Origin: Pelagibacterium sediminicola
Lineage (GTDB): Bacteria > Pseudomonadota > Alphaproteobacteria > Rhizobiales > Devosiaceae
Length of the DNA: 64,000 nucleotides
Assembly (NCBI RefSeq): GCF_003390885.1
Contig: NZ_QMEL01000009.1
Coordinates: forward strand, 34,471 to 98,470
Direction: 5' to 3'
Part shown: positions 1-12,310 of the stretch, one piece after another
Position numbering within the stretch: position 1 is the stretch's first letter
Layout of the letters: each line of letters starts with the position of its first letter
Translations under genes and position numbers: made by a program
Notes under the pieces: model-generated
Seen by the model: only the letters and a program-made list of their open reading frames with translations
The model's database searches: none
Told to the model about the DNA's origin: nothing

Positions 1-665
<665 letters not shown>

Positions 666-669
<4 letters not shown>

Positions 670-1091
670 GCGTGTTCGGTGGAGAGATCGGCAAGGACGG
701 CGAGCACCGGTTCCCGGTGCGGGTCTATTTCGAGGACACGGATTTTTCGGGCAATGTCTATCATGCGGCGTATTTGAAATTCTTCGAGCGGGCGCGGACG
801 GAATATCTGCGGGCGCACGGTATCCACCATGCGGAAATGGCGAAGGCCGGGCTGGCGTTCGCGGTGCGCGAGATGACGATTTCCTACGACAAGGCGGCTC
901 ATATCGACGATCTGCTCGAGGTCGGGACGCGGATGGCGGAGGCAACGGCTGCGCGGTTCATCCTCGAGCAGACGATACGGCGCGGCAACGAGATCGTGAC
1001 CCATGCACGGGTCGTGGCGGTGCTGATGAACGACAAGGGCCGCCCGGTGCGATTGCCCCAAGAGCTTCGCGCGCTGTTGAGCGGTTCTTAA
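666..1091 (+). CDS. ybgC: Tol-Pal-associated acyl-CoA thioesterase YbgC
   Basis: A small hot-dog-fold thioesterase of the 4-hydroxybenzoyl-CoA thioesterase class, usually the first gene of tol-pal operons. The 141 residues fit the family. The active-site segment [13 protein letters not shown] is present; Asp26 aligns with the catalytic Asp18 of E. coli YbgC. The start is a TTG that overlaps the ruvB stop by two bases; a GTG two codons later (672) is an alternative. Acyl-CoA cleavage is known for the family; its link to Tol-Pal is still mainly by gene context. Confidence 0.92.
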
Positions 1092-1244
1092 CCTTTCATT
1101 GACCATAAATATGGCACGGGCGGGTGGCGTACGTCTTGCGCCCGGATCGCGGGCATTTGTCTCCTAATTTTGACAAATTTGACCCGCATCGCATCGGCAG
1201 CTGGCAGGCGCGGCATCCCGCGCGCCCCAAAAGGTTAAGGTTCA

Positions 1245-1958
1245 ATGGAAGCTATGGAAGCAGTGGGGAACGCGGCGGCCCACACGGACTTCTCACCGCT
1301 CGGCCTGTTCTTGATGGCCGACATCGTGGTCAAGCTCGTGATGCTGGGGCTGCTCGCGGCCTCGATCTGGTGCTGGGCCATCATCATCGACAAATCGATG
1401 ATGTTCACCCGCGTGCGCCGCGACATGAACCAGTTCGAGAAGACCTTCTGGTCGGGCCAGTCGCTCGAGGAGCTTTACCAGACGCTGTCCCAGCGCCCGG
1501 CATCGGGACTGGCCGCGATCTTTGTTGCGGCGATGAAGGAATGGAAGCGCAGTCACGAGCAGAACGCGGCCTCCTATATCGGGGTGCAGGCGCGGCTCGA
1601 CAAAGTGCTCGACGTCGCCATCGCGCGCGAAAGCGAGGACCTTGAAAAGCGGCTGCCCTTTCTTGCAACGGTCGGGGCGGCGGCGCCATTCATCGGCCTT
1701 TTTGGTACGGTATGGGGCATCATGAATGCCTTTTCGTCCATTGCGTCGGCCCAGAGCGCCAGTCTTGGCGTGGTCGCCGGGCCGATCGCCGAGGCGCTGT
1801 TTGCGACCGCCATCGGCCTTGTTGCGGCCATCCCCGCCGTTATCGCCTACAACAAGCTTTCGGGCGACGCCAATAAGTTGACCGGGCGGCTGGAAGGGTT
1901 CGCCGATGAGTTCGCGGCGATCCTCGGCCGCCAGCTCGAAGCGCGGAGCCGCAAGTAA
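1245..1958 (+). CDS. tolQ: Tol-Pal system proton channel subunit TolQ
   Basis: Inner-membrane subunit of the TolQ-TolR motor, homologous to ExbB and MotA, which uses proton flow to energise TolA during outer-membrane constriction. 237 residues with three hydrophobic segments (about 20-46, 137-160 and 174-206) and the conserved core around GLFGTVWGIMNAF in TM2 and GPIAEALFATAIGLVAAIPA in TM3. It lies 153 bases after ybgC, so it may have its own promoter, and its stop overlaps the tolR ATG by one base, implying translational coupling. Confidence 0.97.
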   Translation: MEAMEAVGNAAAHTDFSPLGLFLMADIVVKLVMLGLLAASIWCWAIIIDKSMMFTRVRRDMNQFEKTFWSGQSLEELYQTLSQRPASGLAAIFVAAMKEWKRSHEQNAASYIGVQARLDKVLDVAIARESEDLEKRLPFLATVGAAAPFIGLFGTVWGIMNAFSSIASAQSASLGVVAGPIAEALFATAIGLVAAIPAVIAYNKLSGDANKLTGRLEGFADEFAAILGRQLEARSRK

Positions 1959-2416
1959 TGGCGATGGGCGTGCAAGGGTCCAGCCGGGGCGGCGGACGCC
2001 GCAGGCGCGGCTCGCGCGCCCGGTTGATGAGCGAGATCAACGTTACCCCGTTCGTCGACGTGGTGCTGGTGCTGCTGATCGTCTTCATGGTCGCAGCGCC
2101 CATGATGACCGTGGGGGTCGCCATCGATCTGCCCCAGACCCAGGCGCGCGAGATGGAAACCCCACGCACCCCGATCACCATTTCGGTGACGCCCGATGGT
2201 GCGGTGTTCATCGATGACGAGGCTGTCGCGCTCGAAGGGCTTGTGCAGGCGGTTGCCGACCGCGCGGAAAGTACCGAGGACCGCATCTATGTGCGGGGCG
2301 ATGCCACGGCCAATTACGGCGCGGTGATGCAGGTGATGGGCACGCTTTCGGGCGCGGGATATGCGCGGATCGGGTTGATAACGGAACAGGCTCCCGCGCT
2401 TCCGGCAGGACAGTAA
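1958..2416 (+). CDS. tolR: Tol-Pal system protein TolR
   Basis: Second motor subunit, ExbD/TolR family, with one N-terminal membrane helix and a periplasmic domain. The motif [19 protein letters not shown] (about 27-45) carries the proton-binding Asp34, equivalent to Asp23 of E. coli TolR. An Arg/Gly-rich stretch (residues 10-22) precedes the helix on the cytoplasmic side. 152 residues. Its ATG shares a base with the tolQ stop, and tolA follows after four bases. Confidence 0.96.
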   Translation: MAMGVQGSSRGGGRRRRGSRARLMSEINVTPFVDVVLVLLIVFMVAAPMMTVGVAIDLPQTQAREMETPRTPITISVTPDGAVFIDDEAVALEGLVQAVADRAESTEDRIYVRGDATANYGAVMQVMGTLSGAGYARIGLITEQAPALPAGQ

Positions 2417-2420
2417 CGCC

Positions 2421-3494
2421 ATGAAGTTGGGAACCACCGTATCGGTGCTCGCCCACACGGCATTGATCGCCCTGGGGTTGATGAACCTCACGGGCAGCCG
2501 CGAGCTTGCGCCCAATATGGTGGATTCCATTGCCATCGATCTTATCCCAATCGAGGAATTCTCCTCGATCCGGGTGGGAACGCTCGATAGCGACGTGGTC
2601 GAAAGCGAGGCGCCATCGGCGGTGGATTCGGAAGAACCAGCCGAACTGGCCCAGCGGACCGGCAATACCGAAACCGACCAGCCCACGCCCGAAATCACCG
2701 ATGTGGAAACCCCGGCGCCCACCATCCAGACCGCGCCCGAGCCTGAACCCGAGCCGGTCGAGGTGCCAGAGCCCGAGCCTCTGCCCGAACCGACGCCGCC
2801 GCCAACCCCCACGCCCCGGCCCGAGCCAGAACCCGAACCTGCCCCGGCGCCCGCGCCGGAACCGGAACCCGAGCCCATGCCCGAGCCGGAGCCCGTCGAA
2901 ACCCCGGCGGTCGTGGAAACCGAGCCTGAGCCAGAGCCCGAACCGCAGATCGTGCCGCCCAGCCCGCCGCGCGTTACGGCTTCGGTCGAGCAGGCGCGCG
3001 CCGAGTTCGCGCGCCGTCAGGAAGAGCAACGTCGCGAGGAAGAGCAGCGTCGGCAGCAGGAGCAGGCCCGTCAGCCGCTGCCCTCCGACATCGCGGACCG
3101 GGTGGCCGACATCATCAACAACGAAACATCACGCGGCGCGACGACCGGTGAGGGCGGCGAGCAGGCGCTCGGCCGTCCCACGGGGCAGGCCTCGCGGCTG
3201 ACGCAATCGGAGCAGGACGCGCTGGCAGCCGCCATGCGCCGGTGCTGGAACCCGCCCATGGCGGCGATGAGCACCGACGGGCTGACCGTAAGGCTGCTGG
3301 TTTCGCTCGGCCCCAACGGCGCGGTGACCGGCCAGCCGCAGATTCTTTCTGCGATCACCGACGATCTGGTGCGTTCGACCGCGCTGGCGGCCCAGCGCGC
3401 GGTGCAGCAGTGCGGGCCCTACACCATGCTCCCGGCGGACAAATATGAAGAGTGGCGGCAGGTGGACGTAACGTTCGATCCGCGCGACCTTTAG
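2421..3494 (+). CDS. tolA: Tol-Pal system protein TolA (TonB-like C-terminus)
   Basis: The trans-periplasmic arm linking TolQR to TolB/Pal. One N-terminal membrane segment (about 7-22), then a long Pro/Glu-rich stretch of Pro-Glu repeats (roughly 95-190), a short charged coiled coil (about 199-217, [13 protein letters not shown]) and a TonB/TolA C-terminal domain (about 255-357) with two cysteines (RRCWNPP and QQCGPY) that could form the usual disulfide. The Pro-Glu spacer is a common alphaproteobacterial substitute for the Ala/Lys helix of E. coli TolA. Starts four bases after tolR. Confidence 0.93.
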   Translation: MKLGTTVSVLAHTALIALGLMNLTGSRELAPNMVDSIAIDLIPIEEFSSIRVGTLDSDVVESEAPSAVDSEEPAELAQRTGNTETDQPTPEITDVETPAPTIQTAPEPEPEPVEVPEPEPLPEPTPPPTPTPRPEPEPEPAPAPAPEPEPEPMPEPEPVETPAVVETEPEPEPEPQIVPPSPPRVTASVEQARAEFARRQEEQRREEEQRRQQEQARQPLPSDIADRVADIINNETSRGATTGEGGEQALGRPTGQASRLTQSEQDALAAAMRRCWNPPMAAMSTDGLTVRLLVSLGPNGAVTGQPQILSAITDDLVRSTALAAQRAVQQCGPYTMLPADKYEEWRQVDVTFDPRDL

Positions 3495-3626
3495 GGGCTG
3501 GGGCCTTATCGATTTTCCGACACGATTGACGTGTAGGGGAATGCGCAACGAATTCGGCCTCTCCGGAATTGGGTTTCTGGAGAGGTCTGCCGGACAGGGT
3601 CCGGCAAGCGATGGAGATGAAGAAAC

Positions 3627-4937
3627 ATGACGCTTTTGACCCGCAGGTCGGCTTTGAGGCTTGGGTTGTCCGGCGCGGCAATGCTGGCCGCGAGCCCGGT
3701 GCTCGCGCAATTGCGCATTACCGTGACAGGCGGCAATTTCACGCCGCTGCCGATCGCCGTTCCCGACTTTTCGTCCAGTGATGCCGCGTTCGGGGCCGAA
3801 GTCGCCCAGGTCGTGCGCAACAACCTCACCAATTCGGGGCTGTTCCGCGTGATCGATCCGGCGGGCTATCCCCAGCGCGTGGGCAGCGCCAGCGCGACCC
3901 CCGAATTTGCCTCCTGGCGCGGTACGGGTGCCGATGCGGTCGTGATGGGCGACGTCAATCGCGGCGCGCAGATCCAGTCGAGCCTGCGGCTCTGGGATAC
4001 GACGGCGGGCGCGCAGGTGACCGGCAAGGCCTATGGCACCGACGCCAATTCCTGGCGGCGCATCGCGCATATGGCCTCGGATGCGATCTATACCGGGCTG
4101 ACCGGGGAGACGGGCTATTTCGACACCCGCATCGTCTATGTGGCCGAGAGCGGGCCCAAGGCCAACCGCGTCAAGCGCCTCGCGATCATGGATCAGGACG
4201 GGTTCAACAACCAGTACCTGACCGATGGCCGGCTTTCGGTCATCACCCCCAGGCTTTCGCCCAACGGGCAGAACATCGCCTATATGGCGTTCGACGGGCC
4301 GAACAGCTCGGGCATCTTCGTGCTCAACCTTGCCACCGGCCAGCACCAGTCGATCGGGCGGTTCGGGCAGATGAGCTTTGCCCCGCGCTTTTCGCCCGAC
4401 GGACGGCGCCTGGCCTTTTCGGTGACGCAAGGGGCGACGACCAATCTCTATGCTCTCGATCTGGGCGGCGGCCAGCCGGTCGTCCTCACAAACGGCTCGG
4501 CGATCGACACCTCCCCGTCCTATTCACCGGACGGGCAGCGCATCGTTTTCGAGTCCGACCGTGGCGGGCGCCCGCAAATTTACGTGATGAGCGCCAATGG
4601 CGGCGGGGCGGAACGCATCTCCTATGGCGATGGCTCCTATTCCACCCCCGTGTGGTCGCCCAAGGGCGATCTGATTGCCTTTACGCGCCAGTCCGGCGGC
4701 CAGTTCTCAATCGGCACGATGCGGCCCGATGGCGGGGGCGAGCGGATACTGGCCACGTCCTATCATGCCGAAGGTCCGACCTGGGCCCCCAACGGCCGCG
4801 TCTTGATGTTCTTCCGCGATCCAGGCGGCAATGACGGCCCGGCGCTTTATTCTATCGACATCTGGGGACGCAACGAGCGCCGGGTGGCGACGGAGGGGTT
4901 CGCGTCCGATCCGGCGTGGTCGCCTTTGCTGACGTAG
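3627..4937 (+). CDS. tolB: Tol-Pal system beta-propeller protein TolB
   Basis: Periplasmic TolB binds Pal and TolA. 436 residues: a cleaved N-terminus with a twin-arginine-like pattern (TRRSALRLGLSGAAML, signal end ASPVLAQ near residue 28), the TolB N-terminal domain (about 30-160) and a beta-propeller with repeated TolB/PD40 blades containing SPNGQNIAYMAF, SPDGRRLAFSV, SPDGQRIVFESDRGG and SPKGDLIAFTRQ. The start is supported by a GGAG ten bases upstream. A 132-base gap separates it from tolA and a 390-base gap holding a palindromic repeat separates it from pal. Confidence 0.96.
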   Translation: MTLLTRRSALRLGLSGAAMLAASPVLAQLRITVTGGNFTPLPIAVPDFSSSDAAFGAEVAQVVRNNLTNSGLFRVIDPAGYPQRVGSASATPEFASWRGTGADAVVMGDVNRGAQIQSSLRLWDTTAGAQVTGKAYGTDANSWRRIAHMASDAIYTGLTGETGYFDTRIVYVAESGPKANRVKRLAIMDQDGFNNQYLTDGRLSVITPRLSPNGQNIAYMAFDGPNSSGIFVLNLATGQHQSIGRFGQMSFAPRFSPDGRRLAFSVTQGATTNLYALDLGGGQPVVLTNGSAIDTSPSYSPDGQRIVFESDRGGRPQIYVMSANGGGAERISYGDGSYSTPVWSPKGDLIAFTRQSGGQFSIGTMRPDGGGERILATSYHAEGPTWAPNGRVLMFFRDPGGNDGPALYSIDIWGRNERRVATEGFASDPAWSPLLT

Positions 4938-4963
4938 TTACCCGCTTCCGGTCGCAAGATAAG

Positions 4964-5094
4964 GTTCGGCTTCGCCGAATCCCCCCTCCCAACCTCCCCC
5001 ACAAGGGGGGGTGCTGGCCTTGAGCGTATGGAGACGGCCAAGCAAAAGAAACACCCTCCCCTTGATGGGGAGGGCCGGGGAGGTGTGAAGCCAC
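4964..5094. repeat. Extragenic inverted repeat, family A copy 1
   Basis: About 130 bases between tolB and pal with C-rich arms on the left (CCCCCCTCCCAACCTCC) mirrored by GGGGAGGG-type arms on the right, and two internal hairpins (around CACAAGGGGGG and CCTCCCCTTGATGGGGAGG). Nearly the same sequence, including flanking GTTCGGC and GTGAAGCCAC, recurs at 26938-27068. It fills much of the 390-base tolB-pal gap; the remaining 5095-5327 holds the pal leader, and I see no gene there. Confidence 0.8.
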
Positions 5095-5327
5095 ACGCGC
5101 AATCGCGTACGATAGCTCTGCCGGAAGGGGAAGAGGGGGTATGCGATATCTCCGTTTGCACAAATGCAACAGTTGTCCATGTCCCGGATCGGGACGCCGG
5201 TTCTCTACGCTCTGCGCCGCATTTGCGCCCGATTAAGCGGGAATTAACCAAGCTGGCACACCCGCAATTAAGATAACGGGGTGTAAAAGCGCTAACCACA
5301 ATTGATCCGATCTGGAGCTATTTCGCT

Positions 5328-5822
5328 ATGGGTTCGACCATGCCCCTCTATCGCCTTGGCAAAGGCTTTCTCATGGTGGCGCTGCTCGTCATCGTCGCTG
5401 CCTGCGCGCGCACGCCATCGACCGGCGTCGGCAATCTCGGGCCGGGTGAGGGCGGAGGCCCTCCGGGCAGCCAGCAGGAATTCCTGGTGTCGGTCGGCGA
5501 CCGGGTGTTCTTTGAGACCGATTCATCGATCCTGACCGCCGATGCACAGGCCACCCTCGACAAGCAGTCCCAGTGGCTTGCGCAATATCCGCAATACCGT
5601 ATCGTGATCGAAGGCCATGCCGACGAGCGCGGCACCCGCGAATACAATATCGCGCTTGGCGCGCGCCGCGGTTCGGCGGTCGTCAACTATCTCGTGTCGC
5701 GCGGCATTCCGGCCAACCGGATATCCTCGGTGTCCTACGGCAAGGAGCGTCCGGTGGCGATCTGTAACGATATTTCGTGCTGGAGCCAGAACCGCCGGGC
5801 GGTCACAGTCCTGACAAACTGA
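5328..5822 (+). CDS. pal: Peptidoglycan-associated lipoprotein Pal
   Basis: Outer-membrane lipoprotein that binds peptidoglycan and TolB. A lipoprotein signal peptide ends in LVIVAAC with the lipidated Cys at residue 26; the mature protein is an OmpA-like domain (about 55-164) containing the diaminopimelate-binding pattern EGHADERGTREYNIALGARR. 164 residues, normal for Pal. The ATG at 5328 is favoured over the one at 5340 because a GGAG lies ten bases upstream of the first. It is followed by a strong intrinsic terminator. Confidence 0.97.
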   Translation: MGSTMPLYRLGKGFLMVALLVIVAACARTPSTGVGNLGPGEGGGPPGSQQEFLVSVGDRVFFETDSSILTADAQATLDKQSQWLAQYPQYRIVIEGHADERGTREYNIALGARRGSAVVNYLVSRGIPANRISSVSYGKERPVAICNDISCWSQNRRAVTVLTN

Positions 5823-5854
5823 CGGGCCAGAGAACACCCCGTACTGGAGGCATA

Positions 5855-5893
5855 GCGCCGGGACCGCGTATCTGGTTCCGGCGCTTCTTTTTT
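5855..5893 (+). terminator. Rho-independent terminator after pal
   Basis: An 11-bp stem (GCGCCGGGACC with GGTTCCGGCGC, one G-T pair) with an 8-base loop, followed by a T-rich run, 33 bases past the pal stop. It separates the tol-pal operon from cpoB. Confidence 0.88.
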
Positions 5894-5963
5894 GCCAGAA
5901 TAATGCTTTAATCGGGTAGAGCAGTACAAAAGTACGTCCGGCGGGTGAAAAGGAGAGGTTTTC

Positions 5964-6926
5964 GTGACGAATTTGGTTTCGCGTCTGGCGACACGGGGGC
6001 GGCAGGTCTTGGCCGTTGCCGGTGTCGCCGGACTTTTGACGGTCGCGATGACCGTTTCGGGACAGGGGCAGGGGAACGACCTTGCCGCGATGCAGGTGCG
6101 GCTCGACCAGCTCGATGAGCAGGTGCGGGTCTATTCGGGCCAGATCGAGGGCCTGCAGTTCCAGATGACCCAACTGCAAACGCTGATCGAGCGCATGCAG
6201 GAGGACAACGAGTTCCGCTTTCAGCAACTGGAAGGCGGTGCCTCGGGGGAATCTGATGCGGTAACCCCATCCGGCGGCGCGATGCCAGCCGAACGGTTAC
6301 CGCAGGACCCCCAGCTTCCCGACGATCTTTCCAATGTGCCGGTCGAAATCGACGGCAGCGTGCTCATGGGCGATGAGGACCTTTATGGCGACACACCGCC
6401 GGACGGCGAGGGGTTGTTCGCCAGCGAGGTGTTCGGTGAGGACGGCGTCGTCCTCGGGCCGCCCGAGGGCGAACTGGGTTCGACCCCGCCCTCCCAGCCG
6501 CTCAATCTCGACTTCGACCCCAACGCGGTTCCGCTCAATGACGGGGACGCCAACGCCCAGTATCAGGCGGGCTACGATGCCATCGTGCGGGGTGAATATG
6601 CCTTTGCCGAGGACCAGTTCAGCCAGTTCGTGGCGCTGTTTCCCGATCATCCGCAAGCCCCCGACGCCACCTATTGGCTTGGCGATGCGATGATCCAGCG
6701 CGGCGCCTATGACGAGGCGGCGGCCATGCTGCTCACCGGGTTCGAGAGCTATCCCACCTCGTCGCGGGCGCCCGATATTCTTCTGAAACTCGGTGTGGCG
6801 CTGCACGGGACGGGAGAATTCGATACCGCCTGCCGGACCTATAGCGAAGTGCTGCGACGCTATCCCGATTCCACCCAGGCGTTCAAGGACAGGGTGGCCG
6901 CCGAACAGGCCCGCGCGGGGTGCTGA
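5964..6926 (+). CDS. cpoB: Cell division coordinator CpoB (YbgF), tol-pal associated
   Basis: Periplasmic TPR protein that couples peptidoglycan synthesis to Tol-driven outer-membrane constriction in E. coli. 320 residues: a signal peptide (to about 33), an N-terminal coiled coil (about 40-85, MQVRLDQLDEQVRVYSGQIE) that would trimerise, an acidic linker and a C-terminal TPR block (about 200-320) with QAGYDAIVRGEYAFAE and PDATYWLGDAM. The GTG start has AGGAGAGG upstream. The C-terminus ends in Cys. The last seven bases overlap tilS. As it follows the pal terminator it likely has its own promoter. Confidence 0.93.
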   Translation: MTNLVSRLATRGRQVLAVAGVAGLLTVAMTVSGQGQGNDLAAMQVRLDQLDEQVRVYSGQIEGLQFQMTQLQTLIERMQEDNEFRFQQLEGGASGESDAVTPSGGAMPAERLPQDPQLPDDLSNVPVEIDGSVLMGDEDLYGDTPPDGEGLFASEVFGEDGVVLGPPEGELGSTPPSQPLNLDFDPNAVPLNDGDANAQYQAGYDAIVRGEYAFAEDQFSQFVALFPDHPQAPDATYWLGDAMIQRGAYDEAAAMLLTGFESYPTSSRAPDILLKLGVALHGTGEFDTACRTYSEVLRRYPDSTQAFKDRVAAEQARAGC

Positions 6927-8179
6927 GCGGCAGGAGCGACAGACTGGCCGGGCTCGACCCGGCAGCGCTGCTTGCGCCGGTCGCGGAGCGAAAAAAAATC
7001 GGGCTCGCCGTTTCGGGCGGGCCCGATTCACTTGCATTGCTGGTTCTGTTTTCCGCGTGGCGCGAAACCGCCGCCGCCCCGGAGGCGGTGGTTTATACAC
7101 TCGATCACGGGCTGCGGCCGGAATCGGCGGCGGAAGCCGAGATGGTGCGGCGGATCGCGGTCGAAGAGGGATTTGTAGTACGGGTGCTGCGTTGGAAGGG
7201 CGATAAACCCCAAGCCGGTCTTCCCGCCGCCGCGCGCGCAGCACGCTACCGGCTGATCGGCGAGGCGATGCGGGCTGATGGCGCGGAGGTGCTGGTCACC
7301 GCCCATCACCTTGACGATCAGGCCGAGACGGTGCTGATGCGGCTCGCCCATGGGAGCGGCGCGGGCGGGCTGGGCGCGATGCGCGCCTTCGCCGATGTCG
7401 AGGGGGTAAAGGTTTTCCGGCCCCTGCTTGGAGTGCCCAAGGACAAGCTCGCCGCGATCGTTGCCGCCCATGGGCTCGATGCAGCGATCGATCCGACCAA
7501 TGCCGATCCCGGTTACGAACGGGCCCGCTGGCGGGCCATGTGGCCCACGCTCGATGCGGCGGGCCTGACATCGGAACGGCTCGCCCGGTTCGCCCAACGC
7601 ATGCAGCGGCTTGACGCGCTGGCCGAAGAGGTTGCTGCCGATCTCTGGCGCGCCGAGGTCAGCGTCGATGATTTCGGTGTGATTCATATCGCCGCCAATG
7701 TTTTTGGCGGGGTTCAGGAGGAAGCGGGGCTGCGCATTCTGTGGCGCGCGCTGCGGCATGCGGGAGCCAGGCAGCAGGGCGATCTTTTGGCTGTGGAAAC
7801 GCTTTATCGCCAGATCTCAAGGGATGAAGTTACAGCCCCGGTAACGCTGATGGGGGCGGTTGTCGCGCCCGGTTCGATGTGGGTTCTGGTCTATCGCGAG
7901 GCGGGGCGCAAGGGGCTGCCGAGAGTGCATGCGCGGGCGGGAGACGTTACGGTTTGGGATGGGCGCTTCTCTGTTGAGTCCCCGGTTGCGTTGACTATCG
8001 CGCCTGCTTTGGCCCTGACGCGCGAGCGGTTCGTCGCCCTCACCGGAGAAGCGCCGGATGTGCCGGTTGCCGCTCTGCGCACGGCACCGCTGGTCAGCAC
8101 CGAGGATGGCGAGGTGCTGGCGCTGGGCGCGCGCCTTTTCGATGCGCGGATCAAGGTGAACCATGTTGCGTTAACCTGA
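6920..8179 (+). CDS. tilS: tRNA(Ile)-lysidine synthetase TilS
   Basis: TilS converts C34 of the CAU tRNA-Ile2 to lysidine with ATP and lysine, so that AUA is read as Ile. The N-terminal PP-loop is intact: IGLAVSGGPDSLALL (SGGPDS about residues 32-37), followed by DHGLRPESAAEA and HHLDDQAETVLMRLAHGSG. 419 residues; the C-terminal half is less conserved, typical for alphaproteobacteria. The GTG start overlaps the end of cpoB, suggesting coupling. The order cpoB-tilS-ftsH is usual in the class. Confidence 0.94.
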   Translation: MLSGRSDRLAGLDPAALLAPVAERKKIGLAVSGGPDSLALLVLFSAWRETAAAPEAVVYTLDHGLRPESAAEAEMVRRIAVEEGFVVRVLRWKGDKPQAGLPAAARAARYRLIGEAMRADGAEVLVTAHHLDDQAETVLMRLAHGSGAGGLGAMRAFADVEGVKVFRPLLGVPKDKLAAIVAAHGLDAAIDPTNADPGYERARWRAMWPTLDAAGLTSERLARFAQRMQRLDALAEEVAADLWRAEVSVDDFGVIHIAANVFGGVQEEAGLRILWRALRHAGARQQGDLLAVETLYRQISRDEVTAPVTLMGAVVAPGSMWVLVYREAGRKGLPRVHARAGDVTVWDGRFSVESPVALTIAPALALTRERFVALTGEAPDVPVAALRTAPLVSTEDGEVLALGARLFDARIKVNHVALT

Positions 8180-8312
8180 CGGGCGGAAACTGCGGTAAAC
8201 CCGCACCGCACCCAAGGCTTGCCCTTGTATCGACGGAATGGCGGGCTTACATTCGTGACCAACCCGCGCGCCTCGTGCATTTCGCGCGCACCTCCGCCTC
8301 TGCTGGACAGGA

Positions 8313-10253
<1,941 letters not shown>

Positions 10254-10279
10254 TTGGGACAAGCCGGCAATAAATAAAG

Positions 10280-10310
10280 AAAGACCGCTCTTCTTGAGGG
10301 CGGTCTTTTT
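10280..10310 (+). terminator. Rho-independent terminator after ftsH
   Basis: Nine-bp perfect stem AAAGACCGC / GCGGTCTTT with an 11-base loop and a T run, 27 bases after the ftsH stop. Confidence 0.88.
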
Positions 10311-10440
10311 CATTTGTCTGTCACCGTGCGTAAAAACACCGAGCGCTTGCGTAAATACAGTTTTAATTCCCTGTGTTCAGATTATCGGGCAGGGACGCTT
10401 ATCGTGACTGCATACGGGATTTCAGACCGAGGGGCTGGAT

Positions 10441-12201
10441 ATGTTCAGACGAGGCGGCGGCAGGGGTGCGTGTTCGGACGCATTGGCGAAGGTCGATGCC
10501 ATCGACCGTTCACAGGCGGTGATCGAGTTAACAGTCGACGGTCTGATCGTCGATGCCAATGAAAATTTCCTCAACGTGATGGGTTACCGGCTCGATGAGA
10601 TCGTGGGCCAGCACCATCGGATATTCGTCGATCCCGAATATGGGCAGAGTGAGGCCTATAGACGGTTCTGGCAAAGCCTTGCGGCGGGGGATTTCCAGGC
10701 GGACGAGTTCCGGCGGTTCGCCAAGGGCGGGCGGGAAATCTGGATACAGGCAAGCTACAATCCGGTGTTCGACAAGGCGGGCAAGCCGGTGGCGGTCATA
10801 AAATTCGCCACCGACATCACCGCCCAGAAACTGCGTGCCGCCGATCACGCCGCGCAGATCGCCGCCATCGGGCGGGTGCAGGCGGTGATCTCGTTCTCGC
10901 TCGAGGGCGAGGTACTCGACGCCAACGAGAATTTCCTTGATACGCTGGGCTATGGATTGGATGAGATCAAGGGACGGCACCACGCGATGTTCTGCGATTC
11001 CGACTATGCCGCAAGCAAAGCCTATGAACAGTTCTGGGGCGAGTTGCGGCGCGGCGAGTTCGTGGCCGGGGAGTTCCGGCGCGTCGGGAAAGGCGGAAAG
11101 GAGGTCTGGATACAGGCCAGCTACAACCCGATCCTCGATCCCCAGGGCCGGCCGGTAAAGGTCGTCAAATTCGCCACCGATATCACCGAGCGCAAGCGCG
11201 CCGAGGCGATCATCGAGCACCTGACGGCAAGCCTTGAACGCATGGCGGGTGGCGATCTTTCGGGCCGGGTCGAGGAAACCTTCACCGGGCGCTACGAGCA
11301 GTTGCGGCAGGCCTATAACCTCACGCTCGAAAAGCTGGTCGGCATCGTCTCGCGGCTCAAGGACACTTCGCATACGGTCAAGACCGCAACGAGCGAACTG
11401 CTCTCGGGGGCCAACGATCTGTCCGAGCGCACGACGCGGCAAGCGGCAACGATCGAGGAAACCTCGGCTTCGATGGAGCAGCTTTCGGGGGCGGTGGTCG
11501 CGAGTTCCGACGATGCGCGCAATGCGGCGGAAAACGCGCGGATGCTCTCCGGTTCGGCGCGCGAGGGCGGTGCGGTGATGAGCCAGGCCAACGAGGCCAT
11601 GCAGCAGATTTCGGCGTCCTCGGCCAAGATCTCCAACATCATCGGCATGATCGACGATATCGCGTTCCAGACCAACCTTCTGGCGCTCAACGCCTCGGTG
11701 GAAGCGGCGCGGGCCGGGGAAGCGGGCAAGGGATTCGCGGTGGTCGCCATCGAGGTCCGGCGGCTGGCGCAGTCGGCAGCGGATGCTTCGGCGGAAGTCA
11801 AGGCGCTGATCGAGGCGAGCGGGGCGGAGGTTGCGGGCGGCAGGCGGCTGGTTGAACAGGCCGCCACCCGGCTCGCCGAAATCCTCAAGGGCACCGAGCA
11901 GAGTTCGGAGCTGATCGAGGGCATCGCGCGATCGAGCGCGGAGCAATCGGCGGCGATCGCCGAGATCAACGTCGCGGTGCGCCAGCTCGACGAGATGACC
12001 CAGCACAACGCGGCGCTCGTCGAACAGACCAACGCAGCGGTCGAGCAGACCGAGGGCCAGGCGCTCGAGCTCGACAGGATCGTCGAGGTCTTCCGGCTCG
12101 ATGGCGATACCGCACCGGCAGAGCCTGCGCCGCCTCCGCCCGCAAGGCGCTATCTTGCGCAGGCTAACGCGGCGATCGAGGCCGAGTGGAACGATTTCTG
12201 A
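10441..12201 (+). CDS. Soluble methyl-accepting chemotaxis protein with tandem PAS domains
   Basis: A chemoreceptor of 586 residues without a membrane segment, so probably cytoplasmic. Two very similar PAS domains (about 22-118 and 143-242) each carry DANENFL, a YRRFW/YEQFW segment and [20 protein letters not shown], then KFATDIT; this looks like an internal duplication and could bind haem or flavin. A HAMP-like region (about 255-305) leads into the MCP signalling hairpin with [23 protein letters not shown]. The C-terminus ends EWNDF, matching the xWxxF pattern of CheR-tethering pentapeptides. No chemotaxis genes are adjacent. Confidence 0.93.
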   Translation: MFRRGGGRGACSDALAKVDAIDRSQAVIELTVDGLIVDANENFLNVMGYRLDEIVGQHHRIFVDPEYGQSEAYRRFWQSLAAGDFQADEFRRFAKGGREIWIQASYNPVFDKAGKPVAVIKFATDITAQKLRAADHAAQIAAIGRVQAVISFSLEGEVLDANENFLDTLGYGLDEIKGRHHAMFCDSDYAASKAYEQFWGELRRGEFVAGEFRRVGKGGKEVWIQASYNPILDPQGRPVKVVKFATDITERKRAEAIIEHLTASLERMAGGDLSGRVEETFTGRYEQLRQAYNLTLEKLVGIVSRLKDTSHTVKTATSELLSGANDLSERTTRQAATIEETSASMEQLSGAVVASSDDARNAAENARMLSGSAREGGAVMSQANEAMQQISASSAKISNIIGMIDDIAFQTNLLALNASVEAARAGEAGKGFAVVAIEVRRLAQSAADASAEVKALIEASGAEVAGGRRLVEQAATRLAEILKGTEQSSELIEGIARSSAEQSAAIAEINVAVRQLDEMTQHNAALVEQTNAAVEQTEGQALELDRIVEVFRLDGDTAPAEPAPPPPARRYLAQANAAIEAEWNDF

Positions 12202-12310
12202 CCCCGCGACCTCCTCCCTGACCGGCAGGCGGGCACGCCTTTCATCGGGCGTGCCCCTTGTCTTTGCCGCCGCGCTTGAGTACCGAGTGGCGCAAACGGA
12301 GATTTCCCGC

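Noticed and set aside
2745..2990. Pro/Glu repeat in tolA as a sequencing or frameshift artefact
   Set aside because: The frame is open throughout and leads into a proper TolA C-terminal domain; such linkers are usual in alphaproteobacterial TolA.
3129..4430. 433-codon minus-strand frame over tolA-tolB
   Set aside because: Crosses two genes in antisense and its protein is arginine/proline noise.
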